A stretch of DNA of 64,000 nucleotides, from assembly GCF_036226685.1 (NCBI RefSeq), contig NZ_CP109009.1, positions 3,534,001 through 3,598,000 of the forward strand. Direction: 5' to 3'. Below the pieces are notes generated by a model. That model did not search any database and was not told where the DNA came from. It saw nothing but the letters and a program-made list of their open reading frames with translations. Position 1 is the stretch's first letter, and each line of letters opens with the position of its first letter. Made by a program: the position numbers and the translations under genes. The DNA is from Streptomyces sp. NBC_00690. Lineage in GTDB: Bacteria > Actinomycetota > Actinomycetes > Streptomycetales > Streptomycetaceae. Below, piece after piece: positions 52,396 to 60,689 of this stretch.

Positions 52396-53709
52396 ATGAC
52401 TGTTGACCGTCGTCACCACGCCGTACGTGCCGCCCTCCAACAGGGACTCCTCACCGAGGAACAACCGGTGGTCGCCCTCCTCGACATCGCAGGTATCCGA
52501 GCCTCCGCCACCGCTCTGCGCGCCGCGTTCGCGGCCGTGACGGACGCCCCCGTACTGCACGCGTTCGCCGTCAAGGCCGCACCGCTCGTACCCGTACTCG
52601 CCCTGTTGAACGACGAAGGCATCGGCGCGGAGGTGGCGAGCCCCGGAGAGTTGGCGCTCGCCCGCGCGGCCGGGGTGCCGGCGAACCGCATCGTCCTCGA
52701 CTCCCCCGCCAAGACACCCGCCGAACTCGCCGAAGCGCTCACCCTCGGCATCGCGGTCAACGCGGACAACCCCCAGGAGCTCGCCCGGCTCGACGCCTGG
52801 GCCGAGGGCACCGCATCGGCCCTCGGCATACGGGTCAATCCGCAGGTCGGCGGTGGTTCCATCGAGGCACTGTCCACAGCGACGGCAACCTCCAAGTTCG
52901 GAATCGCGCTCCGGGACGAAGGCGCACGCGCCGCGGTCGTACGCGCCTACCTCGACCGGCCCTGGCTGACCCGACTGCACACCCACTCCGGCTCACAGGG
53001 CATACCGCTGGCCCGAATGATCGACGGCGTACGGGAGGTCCACGGCCTCGCCGAGGAGATCAACGCGGCGGCCGGACGGCAACAGATCACCACTATCGAC
53101 ATCGGCGGCGGGCTGCCCGTCAACTTCGCATCGGACGAGACGGCACCGACGTTCGCGCAGTACGCACAGCTACTCAAGGAGCAGGTGCCCGGACTGCTGG
53201 ACGGGCGGTACGGGCTGGTGACCGAGTTCGGCCGTTCGCTGCTCGCCAAGAACGGCTTCTTCCTGGCCAGGGTGGAGTACACCAAGGTGTCCGGCTCCCG
53301 GCCGATCGCGGTCACGCACGCGGGGGTGCAGGTGGCCACCCGTACCGTCTACGACCCGGCGTCCTGGCCTCTGCGGATCGCCGCCTACGACGACAAGGGG
53401 TCGCCCAAGACGGGCGAGCCGGTCGTGCAGGACGTGGCGGGGCCCGCGTGCTTCGCCGGCGATCTGCTCGCGGCGGGGCGTCCGCTGCCGCTGCTGGAGC
53501 CGGGCGATGTGGTGGCCGCCCTGGACACGGGCGCCTACTACTTCTCCAACCACTACGGCTACAACAGCCTGCCGCGGGTCGGGGTGCACGGCTATGCGGT
53601 GGAGGGTGACGAGTCCGACTCCGTGCGCTTCTCGCTGGTACGCGCCCCACAGACCATGGCGGAGATCGTGGCCGAGTCGGGCGGGGGGCTCGCGGGGTCG
53701 CTGCTGTAA
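52396..53709 (+). CDS. PLP-dependent decarboxylase of the diaminopimelate/ornithine family
   Basis: A 437-residue fold-type III PLP enzyme (alanine racemase-like barrel plus beta domain). PLP lysine K60 is in HAFAVKAAP. Other family parts are IGAEVASPGELALA, RLHTHSGSQGIPL, TTIDIGGGLPVNF (phosphate glycine loop), LVTEFGRSLLAKNGFF, GPACFAGDLLA and LDTGAYYFSNHYGYNS. The end differs from true LysA (no clear EsGDvf), and a dedicated LysA is usually elsewhere, so its substrate is open. The ATG at 52396 has no ribosome-binding site; the message may be leaderless. It is divergent from hutU and shares the operator region. Confidence 0.85.
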   Translation: MTVDRRHHAVRAALQQGLLTEEQPVVALLDIAGIRASATALRAAFAAVTDAPVLHAFAVKAAPLVPVLALLNDEGIGAEVASPGELALARAAGVPANRIVLDSPAKTPAELAEALTLGIAVNADNPQELARLDAWAEGTASALGIRVNPQVGGGSIEALSTATATSKFGIALRDEGARAAVVRAYLDRPWLTRLHTHSGSQGIPLARMIDGVREVHGLAEEINAAAGRQQITTIDIGGGLPVNFASDETAPTFAQYAQLLKEQVPGLLDGRYGLVTEFGRSLLAKNGFFLARVEYTKVSGSRPIAVTHAGVQVATRTVYDPASWPLRIAAYDDKGSPKTGEPVVQDVAGPACFAGDLLAAGRPLPLLEPGDVVAALDTGAYYFSNHYGYNSLPRVGVHGYAVEGDESDSVRFSLVRAPQTMAEIVAESGGGLAGSLL

Positions 53710-54011
53710 CGGTGGCAGTACGACCACCGGGGGTGCGGTGCTCAGTACTCAAAGGGGCCGGGGGTGCTCAAAGGAGCTGGGGTTTGAACGGGTAGATCCC
53801 CACCTCGACCTCTTACACACCGTAAGACATAGCGCTCACCCATGGTGCCTGACAGGGCTGTAAGAGTTAGCTGCTTCGGGGCTCCGGGCGACTTCTGGGA
53901 GGTCGCCCGGCACCCTGTGCACGACATGGGCCCGGCTGGCCGTATGGCCGCTCGGCATCCACCGCCGTCGCTCCGGGGGCGATTGTCACAGCCGACTGCT
54001 TTCCTGGAGTC
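53710..54011. other. 302-base intergenic region with two hairpins
   Basis: A perfect 9-bp stem, CCGGGCGAC/GTCGCCCGG (53884-53892, 53902-53910), may end the decarboxylase transcript. Upstream of it TCTTAC-ACACC-GTAAGA (about 53811-53827) is a short inverted repeat, and CTGTAAGAGTTA (about 53860) repeats part of it. Direct repeats GGGGGTGC and GTGCTCAAAGG occur at 53732-53780. No gene is seen. Confidence 0.45.
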
Positions 54012-54482
54012 ATGGCGAACAGAAGCGTGGTCGTGGAGCGCCGGATCGCGGCCCCCGCAGAGCGGGTCTGGCGCGCACTGACGGACCTGGAGAGAGCACC
54101 CGCCGTCCTCAGCGGAGTGGACGCGGTCGAAGTGCTCTCGCCAGGGCCCTTCGGGGTCGGGACGCGCTGGCGGGAGACCCGGCGCATGATGGGCAAGCAG
54201 GCGACGGAAGAGATGTACGTGACGTCCAGCGAGCCACCGCTCCGGTATGTGGTGGAGGCCGACTCCCAAGGCGCCCACTACACCTCGGAGTTCGTCCTAC
54301 GGGAGGTGGGGCCCGAGGAGACACAGGTGCGGATGGTGTTCACGGCGGTGCCGCCCTCGGGGATCAGTGGGTTGCTCGCCAGGGTCTTCGGGGCGATCGG
54401 TGCCAGAGCCGTGGCCAAGACGATCGGCCGGGATCTGGCGGACGTGGCGGCGGCGGTCGAGCAGGGATACGGCACGGTCTGA
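54012..54482 (+). CDS. SRPBCC-family (START/cyclase-like) protein
   Basis: A 156-residue helix-grip protein of the polyketide cyclase/dehydrase and lipid transport group: SVVVERRIAAPAERVWRALTDLERAPAVLSGVDAVEVL at the start and a C-terminal helix KTIGRDLADVAAAVEQGYG. The fold binds small hydrophobic molecules in a cavity; the ligand is unknown. The ATG has GGAGTC upstream. It stands alone and converges on the DUF5984-like gene. Confidence 0.82.
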   Translation: MANRSVVVERRIAAPAERVWRALTDLERAPAVLSGVDAVEVLSPGPFGVGTRWRETRRMMGKQATEEMYVTSSEPPLRYVVEADSQGAHYTSEFVLREVGPEETQVRMVFTAVPPSGISGLLARVFGAIGARAVAKTIGRDLADVAAAVEQGYGTV

Positions 54483-54611
54483 GCAGGCGGGGCCCTTGGC
54501 ACCGGGCCCCGGGCTCCGCCCCTGCACATGCCCGCTCGGCGCTCCCACCACTTGCTCGTACTCGCTCAGCGGTCCCGTGCTCGCTCAGCCCTCTCGCGCT
54601 CCGGTGCTCCC

Positions 54612-54648
54612 GTGCTGCTGTGCTGCTGTGCTGCTGTGCTGCTGTGCT
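54612..54648. repeat. 8-bp tandem repeat GTGCTGCT, four copies
   Basis: Four exact copies start at 54612, 54620, 54628 and 54636, followed by a partial copy, in the gap between the convergent SRPBCC and DUF5984-like genes. Copy number is likely to vary between strains. Confidence 0.85.
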
Positions 54649-54657
54649 CGCCGGATG

Positions 54658-55434
54658 TCAGTTGGCGGGGCCGCTCCAGCCGCCACCGAGCAGTTCCCTG
54701 ACCCCCAGCCTGATCGCGTCCGCATCGGTGGCCACCTCACGGGCCCTGGCCCGACCCAACCAGAGCGCTCGCTCCTGTTGCTCCTGGCGCAGTGCGGCCA
54801 GATCCACGATGACCCCGGCCGGCGGTCCGGTCGCCTCCAGAGCGAGGATGCGCTGATCCATGGCGGCCAGCAGCGCTCGATCGAATGCGGTGACCGCATC
54901 GAGGAACACACTGGTCGGCACCTCGACCCGCCCCATCAAGGGGCAGCTGAACTCGATCTCGACATCAGGGCGGTGCATCCAGTCGACGGTGACGAGATCG
55001 CCGTCCTCGGTGATCGTCCGCCACCACCGAATGTGGGGAGGGTTGCGCAGGGGACCGAGATAGATCGAATGCTCGGCGTGCCACTGCTCCGCGGTCTCCG
55101 CCTGCGGCGTGCGGTCACCACGCGGCCAGTCGTCCCGGTCCCGCGTCACAAAGCCGACGAGGTCGTCGGGGATCGGCTCCAACACCGTGGGGACCATCTC
55201 CAGCACGTCTTCCCAGAGACGGGCCACGTAGTAGTCGGCATAGGGGAACGCCCGCTCCGCACCGAACTTCGCCGCCCATCGGTGCAGCGTGCGATCTGAG
55301 TAGCGCAGCAGTTGGTGGCCGCCCACCTCGATCCAGTACCAGCCGTCCGTCAGTCCGAACCAATGCAGCGAGGGTTTCTCCCCACCCCACGGCCGGACGT
55401 CCGCCAACGGTCGCAGTTCGAATCGGAATCGCAT
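54658..55434 (-). CDS. DUF5984-like protein
   Basis: A 258-residue soluble protein of unknown function. The start FELRPLADVRPWGG...SLHWFGLTDGWYWIEVGGHQLLRYSD is the pattern I know as DUF5984 in Streptomyces; the family name is recalled from memory. Several Trp-rich strands follow (WWRTITEDGDLVTVDWMHRPDVE). The C-terminal part is an Ala/Arg-rich helix (ALRQEQQERALWLGRARAREVATDADAI). No catalytic or membrane motif is seen. The start at ATG 55434 (or GTG 55437) lacks a clear ribosome-binding site. The 268 bases between it and the permease gene hold no other gene. Confidence 0.75.
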   Translation of the reverse strand: MRFRFELRPLADVRPWGGEKPSLHWFGLTDGWYWIEVGGHQLLRYSDRTLHRWAAKFGAERAFPYADYYVARLWEDVLEMVPTVLEPIPDDLVGFVTRDRDDWPRGDRTPQAETAEQWHAEHSIYLGPLRNPPHIRWWRTITEDGDLVTVDWMHRPDVEIEFSCPLMGRVEVPTSVFLDAVTAFDRALLAAMDQRILALEATGPPAGVIVDLAALRQEQQERALWLGRARAREVATDADAIRLGVRELLGGGWSGPAN

Positions 55435-55702
55435 CACGACAGGAGTGTGGCAGCCCGCCGCAAGCCCCCGAACCCACCACAACCCACCCGCTCCGGGCGT
55501 TGCCGGAAGAACCGATACCAGGCCGTGCCCACCCGTACCCCCACGACGTCTTCCCAGGTCGCCGAAAGGCGGACGTCGCCCCACCGTCAGGGACAGGAGG
55601 GGTACACAACGAACGCAGAAGCTGCACATCCCCCAGGCATCAGAAGGGACTTCGGGGGCAGACCTCCTCCCACACCGCACCAGGAGATCGGGAGAGAGGC
55701 CC

Positions 55703-57082
55703 ATGACCACCGCATCCGAAACCGCCAGAGCCGCAGAGGTTCCGGACGGCGACGGTCCGCTGAAGCGGGCCATCGGGCCGAAGTTGCTCATCCTGTTCGT
55801 GATCGGCGACATCCTCGGCACCGGAATCTACGCAACGACCGGCAAGGTCGCTGGCAAGGTCGGCGGCGCCCTGTGGCTTCCGTTCCTCATCGGCTTCATC
55901 GTCGCCGTGCTCACCGCGGCCTCGTACGTGGAACTGGTCGGCAAGTACCCCAAGGCCGCGGGTGCCGCGCTGTACACGCAGAAGGCGTTCAAGGTCCCGT
56001 TCGTCACCTTTATTGTCGCGTTCCTGGTGATGTGCTCCGGCCTGGCGTCGGCCAGTGCCGCGGCACGGGCGTTCAGCGGTGACTACTTCCTGGAGTTCAC
56101 CGACGCCGTCCCGGCCACCCTCATCGCGATCCTCTTCATCCTCGCCCTCGCCGCACTCAATCTGCGCGGTGTCTCGGAGTCGGTGAAGGCCAATGTGGTG
56201 CTGACGATCGTCGAGCTCAGCGGACTGGCCATCATCCTCGGCATCGGCGCATGGGCGGTGTTCTCGGGCGACGGCGAGGCATCACGGCTCACCGAGTTCG
56301 AAGCGTCCGGCACCGGATACGCGCTGATCACCAGCGTGTTGGGAGCGACGGCCCTGGGCTTCTTCGCCTTCGTCGGCTTCGAGGACTCGGTGAACATGGC
56401 CGAGGAGACGAAGGACCCGATCCGCACCTTCCCCCGCGCGATCTTCATCGGGGTCGCCGTCACGGGAACCATCTATGTGCTGGTGGCGCTGGTCTCCTCA
56501 CTCCTGGTCGACCATCGCACCCTGGCGGGCTCCAGCGGCCCCCTGCTGGAAGTGGTCAAGGCCGGTGGCGTGGACTTCCCGCCCAAACTCTTCGCCCTGA
56601 TCGCCCTGTTCGCGGTCACCAACTCCGCCCTCATCAACATCATGATGGCCTCGCGGCTCTGCTACGGACTGGCCAACGAGGGCATCCTGCCGCGCGCCAT
56701 GGGCAAGGTGCTCCCCGGCCGCTGCACTCCCGTCGTCGGCATCGTGTTCGTGTCGGTGCTCGCGATCGGTCTGGTGACCACCGGCGAGATCGAGGGGCTC
56801 AGCGACACCACGGCCTTCCTGCTGCTCTGCGTCTTCGCCGTGGTCAACATCGCGGTCCTGGTGCTGCGTCGGGACCGGGTCGCCCACAAGCACTTCCGCA
56901 CTCCCACCGCGCTGCCCGTGCTCGGTGCGGTGACCGCACTGATCCTGGCCAGCCCGCTGGCGGACCGGGATGCCGAGGTCTACATCCGGGCGGGTGTGCT
57001 GCTCGCCATCGGCATCGTCCTGTGGGCGGTCAACAAGGCGGTGTTGAAGGCGCGCGGCGAGAGCGTCGCCGACAACGGCTGA
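55703..57082 (+). CDS. APC-family amino acid permease
   Basis: A 459-residue amino acid-polyamine-cation superfamily transporter with about 12 membrane helices. The first helix holds FVIGDILGTGIYATTGKVAGKVGGA, the G-[ST]-G-I-type unwound substrate motif. Later marks are YVELVGKYPKAAGAALYTQKAF and GFFAFVGFEDSVNMAEETKDPIRTFPRAI, the family signature in the sixth helix and loop. The substrate is an amino acid of unknown kind; proximity to hut genes (3.4 kb) allows, but does not show, histidine. ATG at 55703 follows GGGAGAGAGGCCC. A heptamer repeat and a terminator follow. Confidence 0.9.
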   Translation: MTTASETARAAEVPDGDGPLKRAIGPKLLILFVIGDILGTGIYATTGKVAGKVGGALWLPFLIGFIVAVLTAASYVELVGKYPKAAGAALYTQKAFKVPFVTFIVAFLVMCSGLASASAAARAFSGDYFLEFTDAVPATLIAILFILALAALNLRGVSESVKANVVLTIVELSGLAIILGIGAWAVFSGDGEASRLTEFEASGTGYALITSVLGATALGFFAFVGFEDSVNMAEETKDPIRTFPRAIFIGVAVTGTIYVLVALVSSLLVDHRTLAGSSGPLLEVVKAGGVDFPPKLFALIALFAVTNSALINIMMASRLCYGLANEGILPRAMGKVLPGRCTPVVGIVFVSVLAIGLVTTGEIEGLSDTTAFLLLCVFAVVNIAVLVLRRDRVAHKHFRTPTALPVLGAVTALILASPLADRDAEVYIRAGVLLAIGIVLWAVNKAVLKARGESVADNG

Positions 57083-57134
57083 CAGGCCACAGGTCACAGG
57101 CCACAGGTCACAGGTCACAGGCCACAGGTCACAG
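57083..57134. repeat. Heptanucleotide tandem repeat CAGGYCA, seven copies
   Basis: Seven copies of CAGG(C/T)CA run from 57083 to 57131, starting right at the permease stop codon. The order of the variable base is C,T,C,T,T,C,T. A partial CAG follows. Confidence 0.9.
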
Positions 57135-57190
57135 CAACGGCTGACGGCTACTGAATCACTGGTCACTGAATCACCGGTCATGGCTTTGAG

Positions 57191-57217
57191 GGGTCCGGCA
57201 GACGCCGGGCCCTTCTT
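57191..57217 (+). terminator. Terminator after the permease gene
   Basis: A 9-bp stem GGGTCCGGC / GCCGGGCCC (57191-57199, 57204-57212, one G-T pair) with a 4-base loop is followed by TTCTTTCC. Confidence 0.8.
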
Positions 57218-57343
57218 TCCATGCCCGCGAGCCATCGAGGGGCAAGCCATCGCACGGCCGTGGCATCGATCACGCCCAATACCAACGGAAGCCGACGGAA
57301 GCCGATAAGCCACGCACCGAACCCGCAACACCCCAAAAACGGG

Positions 57344-57432
57344 TATGTGGTGCACGAATCTTATGGAATTCATTCAACTTTCGATCAAACTCGGCGAAAA
57401 ATGAAAGTTCTCTCATCTGGGGCCACCACATA
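57344..57432. promoter_or_regulatory. AT-rich leader of the roadblock cluster with nested inverted repeats
   Basis: Outer arms TATGTGGTG (57344-57352) and CACCACATA (57424-57432) are perfect 9-bp complements 71 bases apart. Inside, AACTTTC (57376-57382) and GAAAGTT (57403-57409) form a second dyad. The enclosed sequence is far more AT-rich than the surroundings (AATTCATTCAACTTTCGATC). The start codon of the first roadblock gene is about 70 bases downstream. This may be the promoter with paired regulator sites, or a folded RNA leader. Confidence 0.5.
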
Positions 57433-57503
57433 GCGTAGCCTCCCGGTCACCGCCGCCGTACATCTGTGCGCGGAACACCTGCGCGGGAAAGGAGGGAGTC
57501 CAC

Positions 57504-57965
57504 GTGCCCGGAATAGACGAGTGCCTGCTCGAAGCCATGCTGGTGCCAGGCGCACGCGGCGCCTCCGTCGTGGACTGGGCCACTGGATTGGCCCTCGGCA
57601 GCGTGGGAGAAGCGGCCGGCGGCGACCACGAGAGCAATGCTGCGGAGACCAGCGAACTGGCCCGACTCAGCACGGAGTTCGCGGCGTTCGCCGCGACCAC
57701 GCCCGTACCGGAGCCGACAGAGGGCGAGCATCCGGCGGAGGACGAGGCGACGGTAGTCCCCCTCCCTCGGGCCGCGGCGGACGACGGTCCGCTGGTCGAG
57801 GACCTCATCCTCACCACCCGTACCGGCTACCACATGGTGCGATTCGTGGACACGGCCTTCGACAGCACCGTCTGCCTCCACCTCTGGCTCGATCGCGACC
57901 TCGGCAATCTCGCCCTGGCCCGCATACGCATGCGCGACCTGGCCGAACGGCTGGTACTCGGATGA
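57504..57965 (+). CDS. Roadblock/LC7-like protein 1
   Basis: A 153-residue protein related to that at 59381: the halves MLVPGARGASVVDWATGLALGSVG and VEDLILTTRTGYHMVRFVDTAFDSTVCLHLWLDRDLGNLALARIRMRDLAERL line up with it. A Glu/Pro/Thr-rich insert (about residues 55-95) separates the two. The length and strand order suggest a roadblock-like fold that pairs with itself or its neighbours. GTG start behind AAAGGAGGGAG. Its stop overlaps the next ATG (ATGA at 57962-57965). Confidence 0.7.
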   Translation: MPGIDECLLEAMLVPGARGASVVDWATGLALGSVGEAAGGDHESNAAETSELARLSTEFAAFAATTPVPEPTEGEHPAEDEATVVPLPRAAADDGPLVEDLILTTRTGYHMVRFVDTAFDSTVCLHLWLDRDLGNLALARIRMRDLAERLVLG

Positions 57966-58792
57966 ACAACCGGCTCTCGGTCGTCTCCCCCATGCTCCGA
58001 CGACTCACCGACGAGCGCGCCACCGGAGTGTTGATCCGGGACCACGGGGCGCTCTACCTCGTCGACGGCCAGGTGGTCCATGCCGAAGCCGCCGCCGCCC
58101 CCGGACTCGACGTCATCACCGCCGCCAGCGGCCGGCTGCGCCCCGACCACTGGGACGACGCCATAGCCGCCGCGGGCGCCAGGTGCCAGGTCGCCCGCCA
58201 ACTCGTCGACAGTGGGGCCATCACCGCCGGCGAACTGGAGATCTGCCATCTCGGCACCCTCTTCGACGCGGCCTTCTTCACCCTCGCCACCCGCAGCGGG
58301 GCAACCCGGTTCCGATACGGGGTCACCCACTGGTTGGGCCCGGTGCGGCCGGTGTCGCCCGGTGCGGTCGAGCGCGAATCGATGCGTCGCGTACGGCTGT
58401 TGAACTCCATCTGGCCCCATCCCGAGGTGGACACCGCACCCGTACGGCGACGCCCGCACCGCGGACGAGCCATCAGCCCCCACCGCCGCGCACTCCTGGA
58501 ACTGGCCGACGGGGTACACACACCGCCGACCATCGCCCGGGAGTTGGGGCGACCCGCCTTCAACACCCTGGTCGAAGTGCGCAGACTCGCCGCCGAAGGC
58601 TTGATCGACGCAACGGCCGGCGTACCAGGAGCAGGGGCCCAGACATCGTCGGACGACGGGACGCAGCAACAAGAGCAGGCGCACGAACCGCCCACCGCCC
58701 CGGACAGCGCCCTGCTCCGCCGCATCCGTGAAGCGCTGGACGTCCCGGCGAGTTCGCCGGCCGCCCGCCAGGCCCCTCGTCGTACCTCATGA
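57962..58792 (+). CDS. DUF4388-like protein with C-terminal winged helix
   Basis: A 276-residue protein. The first 130 residues (RRLTDERATGVLIRDHGALYLVDGQVVHAEAAAAPGLDVI) look like the PATAN/DUF4388 type of regulatory domain, whose members in other bacteria work with polarity GTPases and two-component systems. Residues about 180-225 (RRALLELADGVHTPPTIARELGRPAFNTLVEVRRLAAEGLID) resemble a winged helix. The tail is Gln/Ala/Pro-rich. Coupled to roadblock 1 by ATGA and 38 bases before roadblock 2. It could bind DNA; this is inference from pattern only. Confidence 0.65.
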   Translation: MNNRLSVVSPMLRRLTDERATGVLIRDHGALYLVDGQVVHAEAAAAPGLDVITAASGRLRPDHWDDAIAAAGARCQVARQLVDSGAITAGELEICHLGTLFDAAFFTLATRSGATRFRYGVTHWLGPVRPVSPGAVERESMRRVRLLNSIWPHPEVDTAPVRRRPHRGRAISPHRRALLELADGVHTPPTIARELGRPAFNTLVEVRRLAAEGLIDATAGVPGAGAQTSSDDGTQQQEQAHEPPTAPDSALLRRIREALDVPASSPAARQAPRRTS

Positions 58793-58830
58793 GGCGCGCC
58801 ACCCGGCTACGTGCCGAAAGGAGACAGCTG

Positions 58831-59250
58831 ATGACGACCGAGGCCGATGTCCTCGCCGAACTGCGGCGCCTTCGGGTCCGGATGCCTCAGCTGACGGCAG
58901 CGCTGGCGGCCAGTACGGATGGTGTGGTGCTGGCATCGGACACCGGCCATGCGCCGGAGGAGTCCAAGGAGCACGCGGACCGACTGGCGTCGTTGACCGT
59001 CTCCGTCCTTGGTGCGGCCTCGCACCTCGGCGCGGTCAGTGGCCGAGGCGGCTTCCGCGAACTCTTGATCCGTGGCGAACTCGGTTACACCGGGATCTAC
59101 GGAGCCGGCCCTTCGGCAGTGCTCGCCCTGCTGGCCGGTCCTCGGATCAATGTCGGCCGGCTCCATCTGGAGGCGCGGCGCTCCGGTGCCCGCATCGGCG
59201 ATCTGGTCGACGACGCCCTCGGCGCACTCGAACGGCCGGAGGCCACCTGA
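58831..59250 (+). CDS. Roadblock/LC7 protein 2
   Basis: A 139-residue roadblock/LC7-family protein: LRVRMPQLTAALAASTDGVVLASDTGHAPEESKEHADRLASLTVSVLGAASHLGAV is the characteristic helix-strand-strand-helix. It matches CvnB-like proteins more closely than the two flanking paralogues. The ATG at 58831 is chosen for AAGGAG seven bases before it; an in-frame ATG at 58789 overlaps the previous stop but lacks its own site. Confidence 0.8.
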   Translation: MTTEADVLAELRRLRVRMPQLTAALAASTDGVVLASDTGHAPEESKEHADRLASLTVSVLGAASHLGAVSGRGGFRELLIRGELGYTGIYGAGPSAVLALLAGPRINVGRLHLEARRSGARIGDLVDDALGALERPEAT

Positions 59251-59380
59251 CCGATCCCATCAACCGGTCCCACAGGCCGATCAGCACCAAGGGCGCGCGT
59301 CGCACGGTTCGAGCCGTCGACGGATCACCGCCCTGCACCACCAGCAGTAGCAGTGAAAATCGGAAGGAAGCACACAGCTC

Positions 59381-59755
59381 ATGGCCAACACCGAAGCCGC
59401 CCTCAAGGAAGCGACCACCGTCATCGAAGGCGCTCTGGGCGCCGCCCTCGTCGACTACACCAGCGGAATGGCGCTGGGGACGATAGGCGGCGGCAAGGAC
59501 CTCGACCTCCAGGTGGCCGCGGCGGGCAACACCGATGTGGTGCGCGCCAAGGTCCGCACGATGGAGCAGTTGGGTCTCAAGGACGGCATCGAGGACATCC
59601 TGATCACCCTGGGCACCCAGTACCACTTGATCCGGCTGCTGCGAGGGCGGGGGACCGACGGTCTCTTCCTGTATCTGGCGCTCGACAAGAACCGCTCCAA
59701 CCTGGCGATGGCGCGTCACCAGCTGAAGAAGATCGAGAGCGAGTTGGAGATCTGA
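59381..59755 (+). CDS. Roadblock/LC7-like protein 3
   Basis: A 124-residue compact roadblock-like protein (VIEGALGAALVDYTSGMALGTIGGGKDLDLQVAAAGNTDVVRAKVRTMEQL, GIEDILITLGTQYHLIRLLRG, LFLYLALDKNRSNLAMARHQLKKIESEL). It is the uninterrupted version of roadblock-like protein 1. ATG follows GGAAGGAAGC; the gap to roadblock 2 is 130 bases, so it may also have its own promoter. Hairpin GGCCCC/GGGGCC (59758-59786) follows the stop. Confidence 0.82.
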   Translation: MANTEAALKEATTVIEGALGAALVDYTSGMALGTIGGGKDLDLQVAAAGNTDVVRAKVRTMEQLGLKDGIEDILITLGTQYHLIRLLRGRGTDGLFLYLALDKNRSNLAMARHQLKKIESELEI

Positions 59756-59903
59756 TCGGCCCCGCAGGCGTCCGGCCGAAGGGGCCCTCATCGCAGGATG
59801 CCCCCCGGCCGTGTCTGATGGCTTCCGTCCGGCGCCGATCTCCATGGCGCCCGGCGCTCAGTCACGCCCGGCGCGGTTCGTCAGACGCCCTTCGTCAGAC
59901 GCG

Positions 59904-60464
59904 CTAGCGGCGTCGCGCCCCACCGGGCGCGGCGTCCCCGGCGGCGATGCCCGTCGTGCGGAAGCCCTTGACCCGCTTGCTCAGCGGTCCGGCGTCCGCC
60001 CAGTCGGTACGCAGCCACAGCAGCTTCTGTGCGTCCTGTTCGCGCCGGCCGAGCCAGAGCGCCTTCATCCACAGTCCTGCGCCCGCGCCGGCGAGCAACA
60101 GACCGCCGGCAGCCGGCAGCGCGAAGGAGCTGACGATGGCGGCGACCACCGCCGCCGCCCAGTACCACCGGTGTGCGCGACGCCAGTTGCGTAGGGTCAC
60201 CCGACGGTCCTGGAGGATGTCGGTGCGGCCCGCGCGGGTGGCGGATTCGGCGAAGTGGGCATAGCGACCGCGGCGCAGCAGGGCCGTGACGGCTGCCGCG
60301 ATCAGAAAGAGGGCGGCCCCGGACAGGACGCCGATGCGCCGTCCCGTCAGTCCGGGCAGGAGCACCCCGATACCCGCGGCGATCAGTCCCGACCACCACA
60401 GGGGCGCTGCCCCCGCCCGTACGACCACGGCGACCCTTGCCAGCGACTGCGCCCCGCGCCCCAC
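59904..60464 (-). CDS. Four-helix membrane protein of unknown function
   Basis: A 186-residue protein with likely membrane helices LWWSGLIAAGIGVLLPGL, GVLSGAALFLIAAAVTALL, WYWAAAVVAAIVSSFAL and AAGGLLLAGAGAGLWMKALWL. A basic cytoplasmic loop (RAGRTDILQDRRVTLRNWRRAHR) and tail are present. No family is recognised. GTG start at 60464 with no clear ribosome-binding site; 3' end faces the roadblock cluster. Confidence 0.7.
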   Translation of the reverse strand: MGRGAQSLARVAVVVRAGAAPLWWSGLIAAGIGVLLPGLTGRRIGVLSGAALFLIAAAVTALLRRGRYAHFAESATRAGRTDILQDRRVTLRNWRRAHRWYWAAAVVAAIVSSFALPAAGGLLLAGAGAGLWMKALWLGRREQDAQKLLWLRTDWADAGPLSKRVKGFRTTGIAAGDAAPGGARRR

Positions 60465-60505
60465 TTCCGTACTCCGTCCGTCGATCCTGTTGCTACTCGT
60501 TGCCG

Positions 60506-60562
60506 TTGCTCGGTGCTGCTGTTGTTGCTCAGTGCTGCTGTTGTTGCTCGGTGCTGCTGTTG
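60506..60562. repeat. 19-bp tandem repeat, three copies, upstream of the membrane protein gene
   Basis: TTGCTCGGTGCTGCTGTTG is present three times in tandem (60506-60562), the middle copy with one change (TTGCTCAG...). It lies between the divergently read start of the membrane protein gene and the end of the RpiR gene, and may affect the promoter of the former. The composition resembles the GTGCTGCT repeat at 54612. Confidence 0.85.
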
Positions 60563-60689
60563 TTTGCCCATCGCCAGGCTGCCGTCACGCGCCGGGATCA
60601 TGGGCGACCGGCTCGGTGTCGTGCGGCGGCTGTGCCGCGGAGATTAGCGACGATTTCTGAGTGCCGTCTGAGAATCCGCGCACGGCCGA

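Noticed and set aside
57083..57134. CAGGYCA array as a CRISPR
   Set aside because: Units are 7 bp with no spacers, and no cas genes are near.
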